Assembly (NCBI GenBank): GCA_022710245.1
Contig: JAKLHH010000585.1
Coordinates: forward strand, 1 to 5,600
Direction: 5' to 3'
DNA length: 5,600 nucleotides
Source of the DNA: Myxococcota bacterium
Lineage (GTDB): Bacteria; Myxococcota; Polyangia; GCA-2747355; JAKLHH01
Part shown: piece by piece, positions 1-5,572 of the stretch
Numbering within the stretch: the first letter of the stretch is position 1
How the letters are laid out: every line of letters starts with the position of its first letter
Program-made: the position numbers and the translations under genes
Notes under the pieces: generated by a model
What the model was told of the DNA's origin: nothing
Databases searched by the model: none
Seen by the model: the letters and a program-made list of their open reading frames with translations, nothing else

Positions 1-195
1 GTGGTCGGCGGCCCGCGCGTGCTCGTCGTCGGCGCCGGCGGCCGCGCCGAGAGCCGCAGCGTCGAGCTGGGCCCGGTGCTCGGCGAGCGCGCGCTGATCG
101 CGCGAGGGCTGCGGGTGGGCGAGCGCGTGATCGTGCAGGGGATGGCCGCGGCGGGGGATCTGGTGGTGGTCAGCGAGGGAGAGCGGCCGCGGTGA
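1..195 (+). CDS. RND efflux periplasmic adaptor (membrane fusion protein), C-terminal fragment
   Basis: This is the 3' end of a gene that begins left of the window; 64 codons and a TGA stop are visible, and the GTG at position 1 need not be the true start. The fragment reads as the membrane-proximal end of an HlyD/AcrA-type adaptor: a strand-rich stretch with VELGPVLGERALIARGL followed by LRVGERVIVQG. That is the family's usual pattern of a 'V.LG...G....V..GL..GD.VV..G' C-terminus. Adaptors of this kind bridge the inner-membrane RND pump and an outer-membrane channel in the periplasm. The downstream permease starts inside the last four bases (GTGA overlap), as expected for an adaptor-permease operon. 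The lipoyl, hairpin and signal-peptide regions are outside the window, so substrate class cannot be judged. The assignment rests on a short C-terminal match plus the neighbour. Confidence 0.82.
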   Translation: MVGGPRVLVVGAGGRAESRSVELGPVLGERALIARGLRVGERVIVQGMAAAGDLVVVSEGERPR

Positions 196-3100
196 GCGGT
201 CTCATCCCGGAGCGGCCGGAGGCCGCGAGGACCCGCAACTTGCCACGCTGGTCCCTGCGCAACAAGACGCTGGTCCTCCTCGCCGTCCTCTTCTTCGGCG
301 TCTGGGGGGCGGTGAGCTACATCAACATCTCGAGGCGCGAGGACCCCGAGATCAAGATCTCCATCGCGCTGGTGGTGACCATCTACCCCGGCGCCAGCGC
401 GGCGAAGGTGGAGGAGCAGGTCACCCGCAAGCTGGAGGACCACCTGGAGGGGCTGCCGCACCTCCACCACCTCAGCTCGACGACGCGCGCCAACCTCTCG
501 GTGATCTTCGTCCACCTCGACTACGAGGCCGACACCGACGTCGCCTGGCAGAAGCTCCGGGCGCGCGTCGGCGAGACGCGCAAGGAGCTCCCCGAGGGCG
601 TGATCGGCCCCGACGTGATCGACAACTTCGGCGACACCACCTCGATGCTGATCGCGCTCACCGGCGCCGCTCCCCCGCGGCTCGCCGAGCTCGCCAGGGA
701 GCTCCGCGCCGAGCTGCGCCGGGTCGCCGCCGTCGGCGAGGTGGCCTTCCACGGCGAGCAGCCGGAGGCCGTCTACCTGGAGGGGAGCGCCGCCCAGCTG
801 GCCCGCTCGGGCGTCACCCCGTACCAGATCGCGCAGGCGCTGAAGCTCCGCAACCTGCGCATCCCTGCCGGCGCCATCCGCACCGGGCGCTACGAGTACC
901 GGGTGGAGCCGAGCGGCGCCTACCGCACGCTCCCCGAGATCGAGGGGACGGTCCTCGACGTCTCGCGGACCAGCGGCCAGCCACTCCACGTGCGCGACCT
1001 CTTCCGCGCCCGCCGCGCGGTGCTCTCGCCGGCCGAGACCAAGGTGGAGAAGAACGGCGAGGGCGCCATCGCCATCGGCGTGGTGATGCGCAAGGGCCAC
1101 AACGTGGTGGCGATGGGCAAGGAGGTGCGCGCGGTCCTCGACCAGTTCCGCGCGCGGCTGCCGGCCGGCGTCGGCCTCGAGGTGGTGCACGACTCACCGC
1201 GCCAGGTGAGCCGGCACGTCGGCAACTTCATGCGGAACCTCCTCGAGGGGCTCGTCATCGTGCTCCTCTGCATGGGCATCTTCCTCGGCTGGCGCCCGGC
1301 GCTGATCAGCGCCACCGCGATCCCGCTCTCGGTGCTGGTCGCGCTGGCCTTGATGCCGCTGCTCAAGATCGACCTCGAGCTGGTCTCCATCGCCGCCTTC
1401 ATCATCGCCCTGGGGATGCTGGTCGACGACAACATCATCATCGTCGACAACGTGGACGTGAAGCTGCGCGAGGGCGCTCCGCCGGCGGAGGCCGCCTGGC
1501 GGGGCACCCACGAGCTCACCGCGCCGGTCATCGTCGGCACCCTGAGCAACTGCATCGCCTTCGTGCCCATGCTGCTCCTCAGCAACGAGGTGGGCGCCTA
1601 CGTGCGGAGCCTGCCGCTGGTGCTCTCCGCCTCGCTCCTCGCCAGCATGCTGATCGCCTTCACGGTGGCCCCGCTCTGCGCGCGCTACCTGCTCCGCCGC
1701 CCGGCCCACGCTACCCGACCCGCGGGCGCCGGGCGCGGCGCCGAGCTCTACCGGCGCATGGTCCGCGCCTGCCTGCGCCACCGCTGGCAGGTGCTGGTCT
1801 ACTCCCTCCTCGCGCTGATCGGCGCGGGCGTGGCGCTCGTCGCGACCGGCTTCTCCTTCTTCCCCGAGGCGGAGCGCGACCAGTTCACCGTCGACATCTG
1901 GCTCAAGGAGGGGAGCTCGATCGAGGAGACCGAGCGGATCGCGCGGCAGGCCGACGCGGAGCTGCGCCGCGACCCCGAGGTCGCCTCGACGCTGCTCTAC
2001 CTCGGCAAGGGCGGCCCGCGCTTCTACATCACCGTCATGCCCGAGCTGCAGACCGCGAACTTCGCCCAGATCATGGTCAACACGCGGAGCGCGGCGGCCA
2101 CCCCTCGCGTCGTCGACCGCTTCAACCAGCGCGCGCGCTCGGCCTACGCCGGGGCGCGCGTCTTCGCCAAGAAGCTGATCATGGGCATGCCGATCGAGGC
2201 GCCGGTGGCGCTCCGCGTGAGCGGGCCGGAGCTGACGACCCTGCACCACCTCTCGCGGCAGCTGCAGGAGATCCTGCGCCGGGTGCCGGGCACCGACCAG
2301 GTGCGCGACAACGTGGGCGAGGACATCCCCAGCCTGCGCGTCGAGGTGGACGACGAGCGCGCGAGCCGGGTCGGCGTCACCCACACCGACGTGGCGCTCA
2401 CCTTCCTCGCCAGCTACCAGGGGTTCGAGCTGACCCGCTTCACCGAGGGTGACCGCGAGATCCCGATCATCCTCCGCCTGCGCGAGAGCGATCGTCAGAT
2501 CGGCGCCGACCTCTCGCAGCTCCCGGTGGCCTCCACGCTGACCGGCGAGAAGGTCCCGCTCTCCAGCGTGGCGCGGGTCGTGCCGCAGTGGGGCCCGGGG
2601 GTGATCCGCCGCTTCGACAACCGGCGCTGCATCACCGTCCTCGCCTGGACCGAGGGACGGCTGGCGAGCGACGTGCTCCGCGAGGCGTGGCCGAAGGTGA
2701 GCGCTCTGCGCCTGCCCCCGGGCTACCGGATCGAGATCTCCGGCGAGAAGGAGGAGCTCGACCGCGCCTTCAAGGACCTGCTGATCGTCTTCGCGGTGAT
2801 CCTCTCCCTGCTCATCACCGTGCTGCTGGTGCAGCTGGGGAGCCTGCGCAGGGCCCTGGTGGTGCTGACGGAGGTGCCGCTCGCGCTGATCGGCGCCGCG
2901 CTCGGGCTCTACCTGGGCGGCTACTCGTTCTCCTTCATGGCCTTCCTCGGCTGCGTGGCGGTGAGCGGGATGGTGATCAAGAACTCGGTCATCTGGCTCG
3001 ACTTCGTCGAGCGCGCTCGCGCCCAGGGCCGCTCCGTCGAGGACGCCGTGATCGAGGCGCGCATCTACCGGCTGCGGCCGATCATGCTCACCACCGCCAC

Positions 3101-3278
3101 CACCCTCGGCGGCCTCTTCCCGCTCGCCCTCGCCGGCGGCGTGCTCTTCGAGCCGATGGCCTGGGCGATGATCGCGGGGCTCGGCCTCGCCACGGTGCTG
3201 ACCATGTTCCTGGTGCCGGTCTACTACCGGCTGATCATGCCCGACGAGGAGCCGCGCGCGCCGGAGCAGGGCGAGTAG
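192..3278 (+). CDS. RND-family efflux transporter permease, HAE-1/AcrB-like
   Basis: This is a complete 1028-residue inner-membrane proton/drug antiporter, close to the AcrB length of about 1050. Visible landmarks are TM1 (about 26-46), a first periplasmic loop beginning RREDPEI (48-54), and TM2-TM6 between about 350 and 496. A loop helix is followed by TM7 (about 533-553), the family motif FFPEAERDQF (556-565), a second periplasmic loop, and TM8-TM12 (about 864-1015). The proton-relay residues are all present: D412 and D413 in TM4 (LGMLVDDNIIIVDNV), K930 in TM10 (VIKNSVIWLDF), and R960 and T967 in TM11 (RLRPIMLTT). They correspond to AcrB D407, D408, K940, R971 and T978. The RREDPEI and DNFGD stretches recall the TriC-like branch, which is a recollection rather than a search. 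The GTG start overlaps the adaptor stop, and GAGGGAG at 175-181 can serve as its ribosome binding site. Substrate is unknown. No frameshift or missing segment was seen. Confidence 0.97.
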   Translation: MSGLIPERPEAARTRNLPRWSLRNKTLVLLAVLFFGVWGAVSYINISRREDPEIKISIALVVTIYPGASAAKVEEQVTRKLEDHLEGLPHLHHLSSTTRANLSVIFVHLDYEADTDVAWQKLRARVGETRKELPEGVIGPDVIDNFGDTTSMLIALTGAAPPRLAELARELRAELRRVAAVGEVAFHGEQPEAVYLEGSAAQLARSGVTPYQIAQALKLRNLRIPAGAIRTGRYEYRVEPSGAYRTLPEIEGTVLDVSRTSGQPLHVRDLFRARRAVLSPAETKVEKNGEGAIAIGVVMRKGHNVVAMGKEVRAVLDQFRARLPAGVGLEVVHDSPRQVSRHVGNFMRNLLEGLVIVLLCMGIFLGWRPALISATAIPLSVLVALALMPLLKIDLELVSIAAFIIALGMLVDDNIIIVDNVDVKLREGAPPAEAAWRGTHELTAPVIVGTLSNCIAFVPMLLLSNEVGAYVRSLPLVLSASLLASMLIAFTVAPLCARYLLRRPAHATRPAGAGRGAELYRRMVRACLRHRWQVLVYSLLALIGAGVALVATGFSFFPEAERDQFTVDIWLKEGSSIEETERIARQADAELRRDPEVASTLLYLGKGGPRFYITVMPELQTANFAQIMVNTRSAAATPRVVDRFNQRARSAYAGARVFAKKLIMGMPIEAPVALRVSGPELTTLHHLSRQLQEILRRVPGTDQVRDNVGEDIPSLRVEVDDERASRVGVTHTDVALTFLASYQGFELTRFTEGDREIPIILRLRESDRQIGADLSQLPVASTLTGEKVPLSSVARVVPQWGPGVIRRFDNRRCITVLAWTEGRLASDVLREAWPKVSALRLPPGYRIEISGEKEELDRAFKDLLIVFAVILSLLITVLLVQLGSLRRALVVLTEVPLALIGAALGLYLGGYSFSFMAFLGCVAVSGMVIKNSVIWLDFVERARAQGRSVEDAVIEARIYRLRPIMLTTATTLGGLFPLALAGGVLFEPMAWAMIAGLGLATVLTMFLVPVYYRLIMPDEEPRAPEQGE

Positions 3279-3358
3279 CCCCTGACTGAGAGCATGAAGT
3301 GGCCCGCGGGCTTGCGGCGCGATCCCTTTCGATCGAAGCTGGAGGAGATCAGATCGTC

Positions 3359-3364
3359 GGAGGA
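3359..3364 (+). promoter_or_regulatory. Ribosome binding site of the lipoprotein gene
   Basis: GGAGGA lies 5 nt before ATG 3370 and fixes that start, which also gives an N-terminus that is a clean lipoprotein signal peptide. A second purine run, GGAGGAG at 3341-3347, is too far from the ATG to serve it and has no good start codon at the right distance. Confidence 0.8.
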
Positions 3365-3369
3365 CCTCC

Positions 3370-4047
3370 ATGAGAACGAGCTGGCTCGCGACCGCGCTCC
3401 TTGCCTCCGCGCTGCTCCCGGCCTGCAGCGACGACAGCACGCCGCCGCCGCGAGGCGAGCTGTCAGCCACGGAGGCGGGGCCGGGCGACGGACCGCGCGC
3501 CGAGCGAGGGCGCGAGGGCGGCGCCGTCGACTCCCGCCGGCTCGAGGCGCAGCCGCCGCGCGACCAGGGGATCTTCACCGAGTGCGACGCCCAGGGGAAC
3601 CGGCTGCGGCTCACCTTCGTGGTCAAGGGCTACGACCTCACCTCGACGGACGTGAAGGCCGCCACCAGCTCCAAGGGCATCATCGGCTTCACCGGCACGG
3701 CGAGCACCTGGAGCTTCTGGCTCGGGCGCGCGGGCGAGCCCACCGCCGGCGCCTTCGACCACAGCGGGGTCTACCACGCGACGACCGCGCCCTATCACCT
3801 GCTGCTGCAGCTCTGGCCGACGAGCTCGGGGAGCCAGTGCGCCGGCAACAGCAAGTGCGAGAGCTACTACGGCCTCAACGGCGACTGGCTGATCCTCACC
3901 GACAAGGCGCCGACCGCGGGCACCTTCCTGATCAGCTCGCTCACCACGCAGCAGGGCTGCTGGGTCGAGCAGCCGAGCGGGCCGCCTGACACCAAGGGGT
4001 GCTCGATCGTCGGTGGCACCCTCTTCGGCTGCTTCAAGGTCAACTGA
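3370..4047 (+). CDS. Predicted secreted lipoprotein of unknown function, six-cysteine domain
   Basis: This 225-residue protein has a lipoprotein signal peptide: positive n-region (R2), hydrophobic core L6-L16, and lipobox L16-P17-A18-C19. Cleavage would leave C19 acylated. Ser at +2 fits outer-membrane delivery by the E. coli rule, although that rule may not hold in this phylum. Residues about 20-68 are a Pro/Gly/Arg/Glu-rich low-complexity linker, probably disordered. From about 70 a compact domain follows, with many Thr/Ser/Gly and aromatic residues and a likely beta-rich fold. It contains C72, C157, C163, C197, C211 and C221, an even number that could form three disulfides in the periplasm or outside. 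I do not recognise a family or any catalytic motif. It lies 91 nt after the permease stop, with its own strong ribosome binding site, so it may be a separate unit. A role with the efflux pump is possible but nothing in the sequence supports it. Confidence 0.86.
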   Translation: MRTSWLATALLASALLPACSDDSTPPPRGELSATEAGPGDGPRAERGREGGAVDSRRLEAQPPRDQGIFTECDAQGNRLRLTFVVKGYDLTSTDVKAATSSKGIIGFTGTASTWSFWLGRAGEPTAGAFDHSGVYHATTAPYHLLLQLWPTSSGSQCAGNSKCESYYGLNGDWLILTDKAPTAGTFLISSLTTQQGCWVEQPSGPPDTKGCSIVGGTLFGCFKVN

Positions 4048-4097
4048 ACCGGCGGCGCTCCCCGCACCCGCTGAGCCCCGGCGCCCGCGAGGCAGCG

Positions 4098-4113
4098 TGG
4101 CACCTGCCTTGCA
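4098..4113 (+). promoter_or_regulatory. Probable sigma-54 (RpoN) promoter of the topoisomerase IB gene
   Basis: TGGCACCTGCCTTGCA carries the -24 element TGGCAC and the -12 element TTGCA. GG (4099-4100) and GC (4111-4112) are separated by exactly 10 bases, the strict spacing of RpoN promoters (consensus YTGGCACGRNNNTTGCW). The mismatches are only at weaker positions: G for Y before it, C for G, and T for R. Taking C4112 as -12 puts transcription start near 4124. That leaves a leader of about 41 nt which contains a hairpin and then the ribosome binding site for GTG 4165. The element is intergenic, 50 nt past the lipoprotein stop. Transcription would need an enhancer-binding activator protein, whose site would probably lie within the lipoprotein coding region; I could not identify it. 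Confidence 0.66.
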
Positions 4114-4125
4114 ACCCGACAGGTG

Positions 4126-4151
4126 CGGGAGCGAGCTTGCACCCGCTCCCG
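4126..4151 (+). promoter_or_regulatory. Leader hairpin just upstream of the topoisomerase ribosome binding site
   Basis: CGGGAGCG (4126-4133) and CGCTCCCG (4144-4151) form a perfect 8-bp stem with a 10-nt loop. If transcription starts near 4124 the hairpin would be the very 5' end of the mRNA, ending one base before the AGGAGG at 4152. No T-run follows, so a simple intrinsic terminator for the lipoprotein gene is unlikely. An alternative pairing, GGTGC (4122-4126) with GCACC (4139-4143), is mutually exclusive with it. A role in mRNA stability or ribosome access is inference only. Confidence 0.4.
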
Positions 4152-4157
4152 AGGAGG
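4152..4157 (+). promoter_or_regulatory. Ribosome binding site that decides the topoisomerase start
   Basis: AGGAGG is a full Shine-Dalgarno core, 7 nt before GTG 4165 and in the correct reading frame for the topoisomerase. The longer in-frame alternative, GTG 4123, has no comparable site and coincides with the predicted transcription start of the sigma-54 promoter. This is why 4165 is preferred. Confidence 0.8.
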
Positions 4158-4164
4158 ACGGTGC

Positions 4165-5430
4165 GTGTCGAGACCTGCCAGCGGGCGAGGGGCGCCTGCA
4201 CGCGCGCGCAGCGGAGTGAATCAGCAGCACGAGAGAGGACAGCGGGGCGGCGCTCGCACGCGACGCACGGACGCTCCGCCGAGGCCGCGCGCCGGGCGCC
4301 GCTCGACGCTGGCCGCGCCGCCGCCTGACCCGGCGCAGTCGGCGCGCGCCGCGGGCCTCCGTTACGTGAGCGACGACCGGCCGGGGGTGACGCGGCGTCG
4401 AATGGGAGGCGGCTGGGTCTACCTGACCCCGGACGGGCGGCCGATCCGCGAGCAGAGGGAGCTCGCGCGCCTGCGCGCGCTCGCCATCCCGCCCGCCTGG
4501 ACGCGGGTCTGGATCTGCCCGTCGCCGGCGGGCCACCTGCAGGCGACCGGGCGCGATGCGCGCGGGCGCAAGCAGTACCGCTACCACCCGCGCTGGCGTC
4601 AGCTCCGCGACGAGACGAGGTACGGACGCATGATCGCCTTCGCGCGCGCGCTGCCGCGCATCCGCGAGCGCACGGAGCGCGACCTGCGGCGGCGCGGGCT
4701 GCCGCGAGCGAAGGTGCTCGCCACCGTGGTGCGACTGCTGGAGACCACGCTGATCCGCGTCGGCAACGAGGAGCACACGAGGGAGAAGCGCTCCTGCGGG
4801 CTCACCCCGCTGCGCGACGAGCAGGTGGAGCTCGCCCGGCTCGCGTCCTGCAGACGCGCCGCGATGAAGGGCGAGGTCTTCAGCTCCTGCCTCCGCTTCG
4901 AGCTCCGCGGCAAGAGCGGGCGCGTGCGCTGCATCGGCGTGCGTGACCGGCGCCTGGCCCGCGTGGTGAAGGCCTGCCAGGAGATCCCCGGGCGCGAGCT
5001 CTTCCAGTACCTCGACGACGAGGGCGAGCGGCAGACGATCGACTCGGGCGAGGTGAACGACTACCTGCGCGCGATCTGCGGGCTCGACGTGACCAGCAAG
5101 GACTTCCGCACCTGGGCAGGCACCGTGCTCGCGGCCTGGGCGCTGAAGGGGCTCCCGCCGGTCAGCTCGCGCTCGCAGGCGAGGCGCAACGTGGGCCGCG
5201 CCGTCGAGCGCGTCGCGCGCCGCCTCGGCAGCACGCCGGCGGTCTGCCGTCGCTGCTACGTCCACCCCGGCATCGTGGACAGCTACCTCGCGGGGCGCCT
5301 GCCCGCGGCGCTCGCCTCCAGCCCGTCGGGCGCGGCGCGCGCCCGTGCCGACCTGCCGCTCCGCGAGGCGCTGGTCCTCGAGCTCCTCGAGGAGCTCGCC
5401 GCCGCCGAGTCGCTCGAGCCGGCGGCCTGA
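4165..5430 (+). CDS. DNA topoisomerase IB (bacterial poxvirus-like family)
   Basis: This 421-residue enzyme is predicted to relax supercoiled DNA by nicking one strand through a 3'-phosphotyrosyl intermediate, without ATP or metal. Residues 1-64 are an Arg-rich, probably disordered tail (14 Arg, 3 acidic). The N-terminal domain starts at LRYVSDDRPG (65-74) and includes IPPAW (108-112) and GRKQYRYHPRW (134-144). The catalytic domain contains R198 (LIRVGNEEH), K250 (RGKSG), R315 (KDFRTWAGT) and nucleophile Y365 (CRRCYVHP). These correspond to vaccinia R130, K167, R223 and Y274. The position of vaccinia H265 and Deinococcus N280 is S356 here. Spacings K-R, R-S and S-Y (65, 41, 9) equal those I recall for the Deinococcus enzyme (R137, K174, R239, N280, Y289). 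R198-K250 is 52 instead of 37, so about 15 residues are inserted near 223-242. The gene has its own probable RpoN promoter. Family assignment is secure; activity with Ser356 is unproven. Confidence 0.96.
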   Translation: MSRPASGRGAPARARSGVNQQHERGQRGGARTRRTDAPPRPRAGRRSTLAAPPPDPAQSARAAGLRYVSDDRPGVTRRRMGGGWVYLTPDGRPIREQRELARLRALAIPPAWTRVWICPSPAGHLQATGRDARGRKQYRYHPRWRQLRDETRYGRMIAFARALPRIRERTERDLRRRGLPRAKVLATVVRLLETTLIRVGNEEHTREKRSCGLTPLRDEQVELARLASCRRAAMKGEVFSSCLRFELRGKSGRVRCIGVRDRRLARVVKACQEIPGRELFQYLDDEGERQTIDSGEVNDYLRAICGLDVTSKDFRTWAGTVLAAWALKGLPPVSSRSQARRNVGRAVERVARRLGSTPAVCRRCYVHPGIVDSYLAGRLPAALASSPSGAARARADLPLREALVLELLEELAAAESLEPAA

Positions 5431-5443
5431 AGCACCGACCGGT

Positions 5444-5457
5444 GGGGAGTCCTCCCC
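5444..5457 (+). promoter_or_regulatory. Inverted repeat after the topoisomerase: weak terminator or activator site
   Basis: GGGGAG (5444-5449) and CTCCCC (5452-5457) form a tight inverted repeat 13 nt after the stop at 5430. With a realistic 4-nt loop the stem is 5 bp, and no T-run follows, so it is a poor intrinsic terminator. It also falls at about -113 to -100 relative to the start predicted for the sigma-54 promoter at 5531. That is within the range where enhancer-binding proteins sit. Neither role can be decided from the sequence. Confidence 0.3.
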
Positions 5458-5530
5458 GAGGACGAGGGATCGCTCGCGTCGGCGCGGGCTGCTGCCCTCG
5501 CATGCGCTGGACGCCGCGGCCCTCCCTGGC

Positions 5531-5546
5531 TGGCCCGGGGCTTGCT
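5531..5546 (+). promoter_or_regulatory. Probable sigma-54 (RpoN) promoter of the right-edge gene
   Basis: TGGCCCGGGGCTTGCT, preceded by C5530, fits YTGGCACGRNNNTTGCW with one mismatch (C for A in the -24 element). GG (5532-5533) and GC (5544-5545) have the exact N10 spacing. Taking C5545 as -12 puts transcription start near 5557. A Shine-Dalgarno (5562-5567) and ATG (5573) follow at once, leaving a leader of about 16 nt. It is the second element of this type in the window and also lies in a gap between genes, which raises confidence in both. Confidence 0.6.
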
Positions 5547-5561
5547 GCCCGCTGCTCGCCG

Positions 5562-5567
5562 AGGAGG
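5562..5567 (+). promoter_or_regulatory. Ribosome binding site of the right-edge gene
   Basis: AGGAGG sits 5 nt before ATG 5573, the same quality and spacing as the site used by the lipoprotein gene. It is the main evidence that a gene begins at the window edge. Confidence 0.5.
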
Positions 5568-5572
5568 GGCCG

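Noticed and set aside
1194..3626. Long minus-strand open frame (about 810 codons) opposite the permease and the lipoprotein start
   Set aside because: It is Arg/Gly/Glu/His-rich low-complexity translation with no domain motif, lies antisense to a certain permease gene, and arises from GC-biased third positions.
4014..4029. TGGCACC followed by TTCGGC near the lipoprotein stop as another sigma-54 promoter
   Set aside because: The -24 half is good, but the bases at the -12 position are TCGG, so the invariant GC is missing at N10 spacing.
4048..4097. Intrinsic terminator after the lipoprotein gene
   Set aside because: No stem longer than about 5 bp and no T-run was found; the nearby 8-bp hairpin at 4126-4151 fits the next gene's leader better.
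4123..4164. Upstream in-frame GTG 4123 as the topoisomerase start
   Set aside because: It lacks a Shine-Dalgarno, lies at the predicted transcription start, and would add 14 residues encoded by the leader hairpin. GTG 4165 has AGGAGG at 7 nt.
3463..5265. Minus-strand open frame (about 600 codons) opposite the lipoprotein and topoisomerase
   Set aside because: Its composition is typical of a shadow frame, it crosses two real genes and their gap, and no ribosome binding site or motif was seen.
5162..5503. Minus-strand open frame at the right end as a divergent gene
   Set aside because: It is an Arg/Pro/Ala-rich shadow mostly antisense to the topoisomerase 3' end, with no recognisable motif.
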